Shown here: one piece after another, positions 27,372-35,343 of the stretch | How the letters are laid out: each line of letters opens with the position of its first letter | Numbering within the stretch: position 1 is the first letter of the stretch | Position numbers and translations under genes: made by a program | Notes under the pieces: generated by a model | What the model saw: only the letters and a program-made list of their open reading frames with translations | What the model was told of the DNA's origin: nothing | Databases searched by the model: none | Assembly (NCBI RefSeq): GCF_001457025.1 | Contig: NZ_KQ758600.1 | Span: 682,001-746,000, forward strand | DNA: 64,000 nt | Direction: 5' to 3' | Origin: Pseudarthrobacter enclensis | GTDB taxonomy: Bacteria > Actinomycetota > Actinomycetes > Actinomycetales > Micrococcaceae

Positions 27372-27845
27372 ATGGGGCTTCACGACCATAACTACGCGCT
27401 GACCATCCGTTGGACGGGAAACCGCGGTGAGGGCACCTCGTCCTACCGCGCCTACTCCCGGGACCACGACGTAGCCATTCCGGGACTCCCGGTGCTGAAG
27501 GGGTCCGCCGACCCCACCTTCCACGGAGACCGGGAACGCTACAACCCGGAGCAGCTGCTGCTGGCTGCCCTGGCGCAGTGCCACATGCTGTCCTACCTGC
27601 ATGTGGCGGTGAAGCACGGTGTGGTGGTCACGGATTACACGGACGAAGCCACCGGGACGATGGTGGTGAACCGTGACGGCAGCGGGCAGTTCCAGAGCGT
27701 CACCCTTCACCCCCGCGTTACGGTGGCGGACCCCGGCCAGGTGGCCCTCGCCGAGTCCCTCCACCATGAGGCGAACCAGGTGTGCTTCATCGGGCGGAGC
27801 GTCAACTTCCCTGTGGGCCACGAGCCTCTAACGGTGGTGGCTTAG
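27372..27845 (+). CDS. OsmC family peroxidase-like protein
   Basis: A 157-aa OsmC/Ohr-fold protein. The two redox cysteines are in LAALAQCHMLSYLH and EANQVCFIGRSVNFPV, spaced as in OsmC. The N-terminal arginine/glutamate region is NYALTIRWTGNRGEGTSSYRAYSRDH. The group reduces organic hydroperoxides with thiol donors; the substrate is not settled by sequence. ATG 27372 has GGAGGGA 6 nt upstream. It lies 17 bp after pepN. Its 3' end overlaps the convergent epimerase-like gene by 4 bp. Confidence 0.9.
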   Translation: MGLHDHNYALTIRWTGNRGEGTSSYRAYSRDHDVAIPGLPVLKGSADPTFHGDRERYNPEQLLLAALAQCHMLSYLHVAVKHGVVVTDYTDEATGTMVVNRDGSGQFQSVTLHPRVTVADPGQVALAESLHHEANQVCFIGRSVNFPVGHEPLTVVA

Positions 27846-28858
27846 GGAATTATTCCGTGGCCGGCCTGGCCCGTTCCCTGGAGCAGGCCGGCCAGCGCAG
27901 CCTCCCTGTCCGGTGCCAGCCCGGCGTTGCGGGGCCGCCGCAGTCCGCGGGTTCGCTCGTCCTGGAGCACGTCGGACACGGTTTCCCGCCAGGGCCGCAG
28001 CGACAGCCCGGCCGCTTTGGCAGCCTGGTTGCTGCGTGCCATGAACCCGTCATGGCCCGGCGGGAGCCACAGGGGCAGCGAGTCAGGACCTGCCCAATAA
28101 TTGACGCCCTGCGCGGCGAGCCAGTCCGGTGCGGCCGCCAGGACCAGGCCCCGGTAGTCCGCCGCCGCGCACCCGGCTGCTGCCACTTCGCCAAAGGGCA
28201 CCTGGTCCCCCAGCGCGTTGAGGGCACCGGTTACCCCCTGCGCCGCGGCCCGGACAACCCAAGCGGCAAGGTCCCGGACGTCGATGACCTGCGTCGGGGA
28301 GGTGCCCATGTCCGGGACGATGACGGGCCGATCGTCCCTGGCGAACCGGGCAGGCCAGTAGCCGTAGCGGTCCGATCCGTCCCCGGGCCCGGCAATGAGT
28401 CCCGCGCGGACAAGGTGCGCCCTGCGGCCCGCGGCTTCCAGGGTGGCGGCTTCGATGGCCGACTTCGATTCCCCATAGTTCTCCGGCGTGGACGCTTCGC
28501 CGGCCGGCAGCGGCGGCAGGAGTTCCGCGTCCTCCCCCGCTCCCGGCACGGAATGGTCGGCGTACACCGAACAACTGGACACGAACGTCCAATGGCCTGC
28601 CCGGTCGGCGAGGCTGTCCAGCGCGCCCTGGGCCAGGACCGGATCCCGGGCCACATCGATCACCGCATCCCACTCCCCCGTGGCCTCGTCGTAGGCGTTC
28701 GCGCCCAGTGAACGGTCCGCCTGAAGCCACACCGCTCCCTGGGGTGGCGGACCCGACGATCCCCTGGCCAGGCACGTCACACGGTGCCCCTCGGCCACGG
28801 CCCGGCGGGTGATCCCTGCGGACAGGAAGGCGGTGCCGCCCAGGACGAGGATGCGCAT
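27842..28858 (-). CDS. NAD-dependent epimerase/dehydratase family protein (extended SDR)
   Basis: A 338-aa Rossmann-fold protein. MRILVLGGTAFLSAG is the NAD(P) motif (GGTxFLSxG variant typical of this reductase-like subgroup), WTFVSSCSVYAD carries the SDR serine, and NYGESKSAIEAA holds the Tyr-x-x-x-Lys pair. RAGLIAGPGDGSDRYGYWPARF is a sugar-nucleotide-epimerase-like substrate loop. The substrate is unknown; the subgroup also includes isoflavone-reductase-like proteins. ATG 28858 is preceded by TAGCGT and 6 nt (28870-28859), a leaderless-type promoter nearly back to back with the mscS -10 (TAGGGT 28877-28882). Confidence 0.82.
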   Translation of the reverse strand: MRILVLGGTAFLSAGITRRAVAEGHRVTCLARGSSGPPPQGAVWLQADRSLGANAYDEATGEWDAVIDVARDPVLAQGALDSLADRAGHWTFVSSCSVYADHSVPGAGEDAELLPPLPAGEASTPENYGESKSAIEAATLEAAGRRAHLVRAGLIAGPGDGSDRYGYWPARFARDDRPVIVPDMGTSPTQVIDVRDLAAWVVRAAAQGVTGALNALGDQVPFGEVAAAGCAAADYRGLVLAAAPDWLAAQGVNYWAGPDSLPLWLPPGHDGFMARSNQAAKAAGLSLRPWRETVSDVLQDERTRGLRRPRNAGLAPDREAALAGLLQGTGQAGHGIIP

Positions 28859-28924
28859 TGCTCCACGCTACGGCGCTAGGGTTGATGGTGAACAGAGCCG
28901 ATTTCCAAGGAGTACCTCCCACAT

Positions 28925-29611
28925 ATGGTCGATATGTTGTCAGTCCTTCCCTCCGCCACCACCGACCCGGGCGGCATCAGCGTTACCGGGATCGTGATCA
29001 GCCTCGGCGTGGGCGTCACGGTGTGGCTGGCTGCGACGTTCATCATTTCCCGCATCACCTCGCGGGTGGCATCGGGAAGCAACTTCTTCAAGAAGCGCAC
29101 CTTCAAGTGGGTGGCGCCGGCCCTGCGCGCCCTGGACCATGAGCGCCGCGTCCAGCGGGCTGCCACCATCGGTTCCCTGCTGAAGAGCATCGTCGGCGTG
29201 CTGGTGGTGGTGATCACCGGGATGTACGTACTGCAGAACCTGGACATCGATATCACCCCGCTGCTGACCAGCGTCGGCATCCTGGGTGTCGCCATCGGTT
29301 TCGGCGCCCAGCAGCTGATCCGCGACTTCCTGGCCGGGATCTTCATCACCATCGAGGACCAGTTCGGCATCGGCGACGTGATTGAAACCAGCGAGGTGGT
29401 GGGCGTCGTGGAGTCCATGGGCCTGCGGATTACCCGGGTCCGCTCTGACGACGGGGCCATCTGGTACCTGCGCAACGGCGAGATCCTGCGCGTGGGCAAC
29501 CGCTCGCAGGGCAATTACGTTCCGCTGCACGAAGGCCCGGACGGCACCACAGACCAGAGCTCGGACCACGGGGTCGAGAACACCAAGACAGAGCAGAAAG
29601 CCGGAGAGTAG
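28925..29611 (+). CDS. Small-conductance mechanosensitive channel family protein
   Basis: A 228-aa MscS-like channel that releases solutes on hypo-osmotic shock. It has an N-terminal helix (ISVTGIVISLGVGVTVWLAATFIIS), a second helix (LLKSIVGVLVVVITGMYVLQNL) and the pore helix region LLTSVGILGVAIGFGAQQLIRDFLAGIFI. The beta domain follows (IEDQFGIGDVIETSEVVGVVESMGLRITRVRSDDG...YLRNGEI). At 228 aa it lacks most of the cytoplasmic alpha/beta vestibule of E. coli MscS (286). AAGGAG precedes ATG 28925 with a 12-nt spacer. The stop is 2 bp before glbO. Confidence 0.9.
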   Translation: MVDMLSVLPSATTDPGGISVTGIVISLGVGVTVWLAATFIISRITSRVASGSNFFKKRTFKWVAPALRALDHERRVQRAATIGSLLKSIVGVLVVVITGMYVLQNLDIDITPLLTSVGILGVAIGFGAQQLIRDFLAGIFITIEDQFGIGDVIETSEVVGVVESMGLRITRVRSDDGAIWYLRNGEILRVGNRSQGNYVPLHEGPDGTTDQSSDHGVENTKTEQKAGE

Positions 29612-29613
29612 CC

Positions 29614-30072
29614 ATGAGCCTCCCCATCGAACCGAAGCGGCCGCAGCTGATGCAGAACGACCCCTTCAGCCAGCCGGGCTACACGGACAGTTTCTACGAC
29701 GCCGTGGGCGGCCACGTCACCTTCGTGAAGCTGATCGACGTTTTCTATGACGGCGTCGCCACCGATCCGCTGCTCCGGCCGATGTACCCGGAAGAGGACC
29801 TGGAGCCCGCCAAGCGGCGCTTCCTCATGTTCCTCGAGCAGTACTGGGGCGGGCCCACCACCTACGGGGAGGAACGCGGACATCCCCGCCTGCGTATGCG
29901 CCACATGCCATTCAGGGTGACTCCGGAGGCCAAGGACCGCTGGCTTTTCCACATGCGCGCCGCCGTTGACGCCCTGGAGCTGCCGGAACTGTACGAGGGG
30001 ACGCTTTGGGACTACATGGAACGCGCGGCGCTCTCCATGGTCAACAGCCCCTCGGACGTCCAGCCGGGCTAG
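29614..30072 (+). CDS. glbO: Group II truncated haemoglobin (trHbO)
   Basis: A 152-aa haem protein of the 2-on-2 globin family, proposed to handle O2, NO or peroxide near the membrane. Diagnostic residues are visible: YDAVGG, VFYDGVA (B10 Tyr), PMYPEEDL (CD1 Tyr), QYWGGPTTYGEERGHPRLRMRHMPF (proximal His in RMRH), and DRWLFHM (G8 Trp). The N-terminus is ~20 residues longer than M. tuberculosis GlbO. The start follows the mscS stop by 2 bp, so it is coupled to it. The 3' end overlaps the convergent hypothetical gene by 4 bp. Confidence 0.94.
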   Translation: MSLPIEPKRPQLMQNDPFSQPGYTDSFYDAVGGHVTFVKLIDVFYDGVATDPLLRPMYPEEDLEPAKRRFLMFLEQYWGGPTTYGEERGHPRLRMRHMPFRVTPEAKDRWLFHMRAAVDALELPELYEGTLWDYMERAALSMVNSPSDVQPG

Positions 30073-30728
30073 AGAAGGCCGCTGCCGGTCCGGGCCAGCA
30101 CGTGCCCCCGGCTGCCCGAAAGGCGGAACCAGCGGCCCGCCCGGTAAAGCTTCTGGTCGCCGTCAGCCAGAAAACCCAGGGCCAGGGCGGCAAAGGCGGC
30201 GCCGGCCGGAAGGCCGGTGCCGTCGAACGGCCTTCCCCAGACGGCGGCGCGGGCGTTGTTGACCATGTGCGCCCCGGGGCTGTCCGGCACCAGGCGCGCC
30301 ACCTCGGCGATGCCTGCTTCGGCGGCGTCCTTCAAGGCAGCGTCGGGGACTGATCCCAGCAGCTCCCAGCCACTCCGCGGAGCACCCACTCCTGTCCATG
30401 ATTCGGTGACGGTGGTGGGCGGAACCGGCAGCTCGGCGTCGTCCGTGCGGGCCCGCGCCAGCCGGTCAAGCACGGCGGACAGCGGGACAGTAACGTCGGT
30501 TTCGGACGGCGCCGCCAGTGCCATGGTGCGCAGGCCGAGGATGGTGGGGGTTGACTCGCCCAGGATCCTGGGACGGAGCACGCAGACGTACGCGGCAATG
30601 ACCGAGCCGGCGGCCTGGAGCCGGATGGCGCCGTCGTCAATGGCCTTGGCGCGGGTGGCAAAGGTCCTCAGGTCGGCGAGATCCCGCGGGTCGGCGAAGC
30701 GGAAGGACGAGGTGAGTAGTTCTGACAC
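30069..30728 (-). CDS. Conserved-looking hypothetical protein
   Basis: A 219-aa protein I do not recognise. It is Ala/Leu-rich, soluble and without signal peptide, Cys cluster or nucleotide motif. Notable stretches are DLADLRTFATRAKAIDD near the start, RPRILGESTPTILGLRTMAL (~53-72), WELLGSVPDAALKDAAEAGIAEVARLVP (~121-148) and a C-terminal RAGRWFRLSGSRGHVLART. The start is GTG 30728. TAGTGT with a 7-nt spacer lies just before it (30741-30729) and there is no SD, indicating a leaderless mRNA. Codon use is like the neighbours, supporting a real gene. It is divergent from tesB by 63 bp and its 3' end overlaps glbO by 4 bp. Confidence 0.7.
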   Translation of the reverse strand: MSELLTSSFRFADPRDLADLRTFATRAKAIDDGAIRLQAAGSVIAAYVCVLRPRILGESTPTILGLRTMALAAPSETDVTVPLSAVLDRLARARTDDAELPVPPTTVTESWTGVGAPRSGWELLGSVPDAALKDAAEAGIAEVARLVPDSPGAHMVNNARAAVWGRPFDGTGLPAGAAFAALALGFLADGDQKLYRAGRWFRLSGSRGHVLARTGSGLL

Positions 30729-30791
30729 ACCAGAAACACTACCGGCTCCGCGTTGTTGGAGCGGTGCCGGGGCTCCGTCTAGAGTCAGACC

Positions 30792-31772
30792 ATGACTGAA
30801 GCCGAAGCCGGAATCCTGGCCCTTCCCGGCGATGACCCCACGTCGTCGCTCATCAAGCTCCTGGACCTGGGGGAACTGGAAGGCGCGCGGACGGACGAGG
30901 ACATCTTTTTGGGTCCGTCGCAGCAGCAGCCCCACCACCGGGTGTTCGGCGGGCAGGTACTGGCGCAATCACTCGTGGCCGCCACGAGGACCGTGGCCGG
31001 GGACCGGTACGTCCACTCCATGCACGGCTACTTCCTCCGGCCCGGTGACGCCAACAAACCGATCACGTTCGGCGTCCAGAGGCTGCGGGACGGCCGTTCC
31101 TTCTCCGCCCGCCGCGTGCATGCCTACCAGGAGGGCATGCCCATCCTGTCCATGATCGCCTCCTTCCAGACCGAGGATGAGGGGATTGAGCACGAGTCTG
31201 CCATGCCCGCCGGAATTCCGGACCCGGAGTCGCTGCCCACCACGGCAGACCTGCTGGGGAAGTTCGACCACCCCGTGGCCAGGCACTGGGCATATGAACG
31301 GCCGTTCGACATCCGCCATGTGGATCCGCCGCTCTACGTCTCGGCGACCGGCGCCAAGGAGGCCCGCAACGCCGTCTGGATGAAGACGTTCGGTCCCATG
31401 CCGGACAACCCGAACCTTCACCGCGCTGCCCTTGCGTATGCCAGCGACTACACCCTGCTGGAATCCATCCTGCGGCGGCACGGGCTCAGCTGGATCACCC
31501 CGGGAATGAACGTGGCCAGCCTGGACCATGCCATGTGGTGGCACCGGCCCGCCCGCGTGGACGAGTGGCTGCTGTATGTCCAGGAGTCCCCCAGCGCCCA
31601 GTCCGCCCGCGGCCTGGCCACAGGAAAGATCTTCAACCGGGCCGGCCAGCACGTGGCCTCGGTGGCGCAGGAGGGCATGGTCCGGGTTCCCACAGACTTC
31701 AAGAGCAAGGTGGCCGGCGCCGTGCAGTCCAAGGTCATGGAGCACCAGCTCCGCAAGGCCGGGCGTAACTGA
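30792..31772 (+). CDS. tesB: Acyl-CoA thioesterase II
   Basis: A 326-aa double hot-dog thioesterase hydrolysing fatty acyl-CoA. VFGGQVLAQSLVAA and HSMHGYFLRPGD lie in the first hot-dog. RSFSARRVHAYQ follows, and SLDHAMWWHRP with Asp as a catalytic residue is in the second. FNRAGQHVASVAQEGMVR is the conserved C-terminal strand. Length is a little above E. coli TesB (286). ATG 30792 is preceded by TAGAGT and 6 nt (30780-30791), a leaderless-type start. A large hairpin follows the gene. Confidence 0.95.
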   Translation: MTEAEAGILALPGDDPTSSLIKLLDLGELEGARTDEDIFLGPSQQQPHHRVFGGQVLAQSLVAATRTVAGDRYVHSMHGYFLRPGDANKPITFGVQRLRDGRSFSARRVHAYQEGMPILSMIASFQTEDEGIEHESAMPAGIPDPESLPTTADLLGKFDHPVARHWAYERPFDIRHVDPPLYVSATGAKEARNAVWMKTFGPMPDNPNLHRAALAYASDYTLLESILRRHGLSWITPGMNVASLDHAMWWHRPARVDEWLLYVQESPSAQSARGLATGKIFNRAGQHVASVAQEGMVRVPTDFKSKVAGAVQSKVMEHQLRKAGRN

Positions 31773-31847
31773 GCTCCCGGGTAAAGCGGCCGGGCGGGGG
31801 CCCGGCCGGGCAGCGCTGAGTCCCGGCGGCGAAGACGCGGACACGCC

Positions 31848-31894
31848 GGAAGGCCGGCACCCACGGACCCATGGTCCGCAGGTGCCGGCCTTCC
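31848..31894. terminator. Bidirectional terminator between tesB and ettA
   Basis: GGAAGGCCGGCACC (31848-31861) pairs with GGTGCCGGCCTTCC (31881-31894), with an inner CGGACC/GGTCCG stem. It lies between convergent genes. Confidence 0.85.
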
Positions 31895-31930
31895 TGTTGC
31901 GTTGCCCGGAGCGTGCTCCGCGGTCCGCGG

Positions 31931-33613
31931 CTAGTCGCGGGTGAGGCGGCGGTGGGTCACGCGGTGCGGCTTGGCAGCGTCAGGGCCGAGGCGTTCCACC
32001 TTGTTTTCCTCGTAGGATTCGAAGTTGCCCTCGAACCAGTACCACTTGGAGGGGTTCTCCTCGTCGCCTTCGTAGGCCAGGATGTGGGTGGCTACGCGGT
32101 CCAGGAACCAGCGGTCGTGCGAGACCACCACGGCACAACCCGGGAATTCGAGCAGGGCGTTCTCCAGGCTGCTCAGGGTTTCGACGTCGAGGTCGTTGGT
32201 GGGCTCGTCGAGGAGCAGCAGGTTGCCGCCCTGCTTGAGGGTCAGCGCCAGGTTCAGGCGGTTGCGCTCACCGCCGGAGAGGACGCCGGCCTTCTTCTGC
32301 TGGTCCGGGCCCTTGAAGCCGAAAGCGGCCACGTAGGCACGGGAGGGCATTTCGACGTTGCCCACCTGGATGAAGTCGAGCCCGTCGGAAACAACTTCCC
32401 ACAGCGTCTTGTTGGGATCGATGCCGCCGCGGCTCTGGTCGGCGTAGGAGATCTTGACCGAATCACCGATCTTCAGGTCGCCGCCGTCGAGCGGTTCCAG
32501 GCCGACGATGGTCTTGAAGAGCGTGGTCTTTCCGACGCCGTTGGGGCCGATGACTCCCACGATGCCGTTGCGGGGCAGGCTGAAGGACAGCCCGTCGATC
32601 AGCACGCGGTCCTCGAAGCCCTTCTGGAGGTTGTTGGCCTCCAGGACCAGTCCACCCAGCCGCGGTCCCGGCGGAATCTGGATTTCTTCGAAGTCGAGCT
32701 TGCGGGTGCGGTCGGCCTCGGCGGCCATCTCCTCGTAGCGGGCCAGGCGAGCCTTTGACTTGGTCTGGCGGCCCTTGGCGTTGGAGCGGACCCACTCAAG
32801 TTCCTCGGCGAGGCGCTTGGCCTGCTTGGCGTCCTTCTTGCCCTGGATTTCGAGGCGGGCGCGCTTCTTCTCCAGGTAGGTGGAGTAGTTGCCTTCGTAC
32901 GGGTACAGGTGTCCGCGGTCCACTTCCGCGATCCACTCGGCCACGTGGTCCAGGAAGTACCGGTCGTGGGTGACGGCCAGGACGGCTCCGGGGTAGGTGG
33001 CAAGGTGCTGTTCCAGCCAGAGGACGCTTTCGGCGTCAAGGTGGTTGGTGGGCTCGTCGAGGAGCAGCAGGTCCGGCTTCTGCAGCAGGAGTTTGCACAG
33101 GGCAACGCGGCGCCGCTCACCGCCGGAGAGGTTGGTGACGTCGGCATCGGCGGGCGGGCAGCGGAGGGCGTCCATGGCCTGCTCCAGCTGGGAATCGAGG
33201 TCCCAGGCATCCGCGGCGTCGATGGCTTCCTGCAGCTTGCCCATCTCTTCGAGGAGGACGTCGTAGTCGGCGTCGGGGCTGGCCATCTCCTCGGAGATTT
33301 CGTTGAAGCGCTGGATCTTTCCGTAGATCTCGCCCACGCCTTCCTGGACGTTGCCCAGGACGGTCTTCTCCTCGTTCAGCGGCGGCTCCTGCATGAGGAT
33401 CCCCACGGTGTAGCCGGGGCTCAGCCGGGCTTCGCCGTTGGAGGGCGTATCCAGGCCTGCCATGATCTTCAGGATGGTGGACTTACCGGCACCGTTCGGG
33501 CCCACGACGCCGATCTTCGCGCCGGGGAAGAATGACATGCTTACGTCATCAAGAATGAGTTTTTCGCCAACGGCTTTGCGGGCCTTGGTCATTGTGTAGA
33601 TAAATTCCGCCAT
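31931..33613 (-). CDS. ettA: Energy-dependent translational throttle protein EttA (ABC-F ATPase)
   Basis: A 560-aa ABC-F protein that binds the ribosomal E site and gates early elongation by ADP/ATP ratio. It has two ATPase domains: Walker A GPNGAGKS (38-45) and GPNGVGKT, LSGGERRR and LSGGERNR signatures, and Walker B LLLLDEPTNHLD and LLLLDEPTNDLD. The linker between them (KKRARLEIQGKKDAKQAKRLAEELEWV) carries the P-site tRNA interaction motif, and an arm insertion sits in domain 1. No membrane segment. ATG 33613 has no SD; TAGATT lies 7 nt upstream (33626-33614), so the mRNA is likely leaderless. Confidence 0.96.
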   Translation of the reverse strand: MAEFIYTMTKARKAVGEKLILDDVSMSFFPGAKIGVVGPNGAGKSTILKIMAGLDTPSNGEARLSPGYTVGILMQEPPLNEEKTVLGNVQEGVGEIYGKIQRFNEISEEMASPDADYDVLLEEMGKLQEAIDAADAWDLDSQLEQAMDALRCPPADADVTNLSGGERRRVALCKLLLQKPDLLLLDEPTNHLDAESVLWLEQHLATYPGAVLAVTHDRYFLDHVAEWIAEVDRGHLYPYEGNYSTYLEKKRARLEIQGKKDAKQAKRLAEELEWVRSNAKGRQTKSKARLARYEEMAAEADRTRKLDFEEIQIPPGPRLGGLVLEANNLQKGFEDRVLIDGLSFSLPRNGIVGVIGPNGVGKTTLFKTIVGLEPLDGGDLKIGDSVKISYADQSRGGIDPNKTLWEVVSDGLDFIQVGNVEMPSRAYVAAFGFKGPDQQKKAGVLSGGERNRLNLALTLKQGGNLLLLDEPTNDLDVETLSSLENALLEFPGCAVVVSHDRWFLDRVATHILAYEGDEENPSKWYWFEGNFESYEENKVERLGPDAAKPHRVTHRRLTRD

Positions 33614-33670
33614 GGTTCCAAATCTAGTGGGTTGGCGGGCATATCTCACATTCGCGGTGCCTGCTCCTGC

Positions 33671-34186
33671 TCAGGTTCCAACGAAGCACTTGCCGCTGGC
33701 GAGCACCGGCAGCACCGTAACGGTGACCGTGCCCTCGCGGACCTGGCCGATGACGCAGTCCTTGCCCTGCAGCACGGCAGCTTCGATGGCGTCTGCCTCA
33801 AGGCCGGTTGGCGTGCGGCTTTGCGAGACCTGAAGGACGGACGGGCCGACGCCTGCGGCTGTGAGGACCTCGGTGACTTGGTCGGTTGCCGGTTTGGGGG
33901 TTCCCGAGGCCAGCCGTGTCAGCGCTTCCGTCACGGTGCTCTTCATGGCGTCGGTGGCCTTGGCGTCGGCGGCTGTTCCGGACGTGTCGGCCAGCGCTTC
34001 GCCACCGCTGCTGTCCGCAGCAGCCTGCCCTGAAGGACGGGCTTCCGGCGTGGCGGACGGGGCGGCGTTTCCGGACGGCTGTGCCGTTGTGCTGTCCCTT
34101 GAGGGGCTTCCGGCGCATCCGGACAGCAGGAGCATCAGCGCTGCTCCCGCCATGACAGTGTGACGGGAGGTCGCAGAGTGCCGCAT
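33671..34186 (-). CDS. Predicted lipoprotein (possibly DUF6993-like)
   Basis: A 171-aa exported lipoprotein. The signal peptide ends in the lipobox LLSGC with Cys24 as the lipidated residue. A Ser/Ala/Pro/Thr-rich, probably disordered linker (25-75) is followed by a compact C-terminal domain (80-171). That domain has two cysteines (GKDCVIGQV and GKCFVGT) that could form a disulfide. The C-terminal pattern recalls the DUF6993 domain of Micrococcaceae lipoproteins, but I am not certain. CAGAAT sits 6 nt before ATG 34186, a weaker version of the leaderless promoter pattern. Confidence 0.78.
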   Translation of the reverse strand: MRHSATSRHTVMAGAALMLLLSGCAGSPSRDSTTAQPSGNAAPSATPEARPSGQAAADSSGGEALADTSGTAADAKATDAMKSTVTEALTRLASGTPKPATDQVTEVLTAAGVGPSVLQVSQSRTPTGLEADAIEAAVLQGKDCVIGQVREGTVTVTVLPVLASGKCFVGT

Positions 34187-34313
34187 GGTGCCATTCTGCC
34201 ATGCAGCCGGCCGGCTGCCGGCACGGACGCTGGCCGCGCAGGCAGCCCGGCCGCCCGTAACCGCCGGAACGCGCAGGGGCGGCTGGGCGGTTTGGCAGGG
34301 ACGGCGTTGGTAT

Positions 34314-34360
34314 CGGGCGGACGGGGCAAGGCCGGGGGGTGCCGTTGCCCCGTCCGCCCG
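34314..34360 (-). terminator. Hairpin downstream of ssb paralogue
   Basis: A perfect 16-bp stem: CGGGCGGACGGGGCAA (34314-34329) and TTGCCCCGTCCGCCCG (34345-34360), about 30 bp past the ssb stop. There is no T-run, so it is possibly Rho-assisted. Confidence 0.6.
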
Positions 34361-34389
34361 GGCCTGGGAGACGGTGAACCGTGAAGGGA

Positions 34390-34944
34390 TCAGACGTCCG
34401 CGAGTTCCCCCGTTTCGAGATCAAGTGAGGCAAGGTCCCCGTTGCCGTCTTCGATGAGCACGGCGGCCTGGCCGTCATCATCACGGGCGTCCTCGTCATG
34501 GTCCTCGGGATCGTCATGGAACGGGCCGAGGGCAGCCTGTGGGTCTTCGGCTTCGCGGGGAGGCTCCACGAGGGACAGTGCAGGCCTGGATGATGTCCGC
34601 GTGAAATTGGCCGAGCCCAGGGAAAGATCGTGCCCCACGGCGTCGGCGTAGATGACTGTGGAGTGGTAGACGCGGCCGTCCTTCTCCCAGGTACTGAGCC
34701 GCAGCTTGCCAACGACGATTACCGGCTGCCCTTTCCTGATGCTGCATCCGATGGTTCCCGCCAACTGGCGGTAGCCGTGCACGGTGAACCAGTTGGTGTG
34801 GCCGTCCACCCACGCTTTGCTGGACTCGTCGAACCGGCGCGAGGTGACGCCCACCCGGAAGGATGCCTTCGCGGCCCCGGACGACGTCGTGGAGGTTGTT
34901 ACATCGGTGGCCACAAAGCCACGGATGGTCATCAAATCTTTCAT
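34390..34944 (-). CDS. Single-stranded DNA-binding protein paralogue
   Basis: A 184-aa OB-fold protein. Residues 1-~110 give an SSB domain (MTIRGFVATDVTT, ASFRVGVTSRR, WFTVHGYRQLAGTI, KGQPVIVVGKLRLSTWEKDGR). The C-terminal ~75 residues are acidic (DDPEDHDEDARDDDG), but the end reads LETGELADV instead of the DDDIPF-type tip that main SSBs use to recruit partners. It is therefore likely a secondary SSB, akin to actinobacterial SsbB paralogues, rather than the replication SSB. ATG 34944 is chosen because AGGAC is 8 nt upstream. It is flanked by the lipoprotein gene and tRNA-Arg. Confidence 0.85.
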   Translation of the reverse strand: MKDLMTIRGFVATDVTTSTTSSGAAKASFRVGVTSRRFDESSKAWVDGHTNWFTVHGYRQLAGTIGCSIRKGQPVIVVGKLRLSTWEKDGRVYHSTVIYADAVGHDLSLGSANFTRTSSRPALSLVEPPREAEDPQAALGPFHDDPEDHDEDARDDDGQAAVLIEDGNGDLASLDLETGELADV

Positions 34945-35147
34945 GTTCACGTCCTGTCTCAGTGGTGTTGCCCTTGCAGGCATCACCAGCTTCGCGCCGG
35001 ACGGCGCGCGGCGGGAGGCGCGGCTGCACGTATGTGCATAACAGGGCCACCATCCCGGGTGTGGAGGAGCAGTGCGCCCATGACGGCAGGGGCCCTGCCG
35101 GCAGGGTAAACTTTTGGGTGCGCCGGCCGAGAGGCCGGAGACCGGAA

Positions 35148-35220
35148 GCCTCAGTAGCTCAGGGGATAGAGCAGCGGCCTTCTAATCCGCCGGTCGGGGG
35201 TTCGATTCCCTCCTGGGGCA
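35148..35220 (+). tRNA. tRNA-Arg(TCT)
   Basis: Acceptor GCCTCAG/CTGGGGC (with a T-G pair), D-arm GCTCAGGGGATAGAGC, anticodon loop CTTCTAA (TCT), T-arm GGGGGTTCGATTCCCTC, discriminator A. One C-T mismatch is at the bottom of the anticodon stem. CCA is not encoded (CCG follows). Confidence 0.93.
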
Positions 35221-35225
35221 CCGAG

Positions 35226-35265
35226 AAGCGGTCCTGGCCTGCATGCGCAGGGCAGGACCGCTTTT
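35226..35265 (+). terminator. Terminator of tRNA-Arg
   Basis: AAGCGGTCCTG (35226-35236) pairs with CAGGACCGCTT (35253-35263), then TT. It lies directly behind the tRNA. Confidence 0.8.
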
Positions 35266-35343
35266 GCGTCACGGACGGCGGGAAGCGCGACCACCCCTGC
35301 TGCAGCCCGATCAGCACGGGCACGGCGCGGGCTTCCCGGGCAA

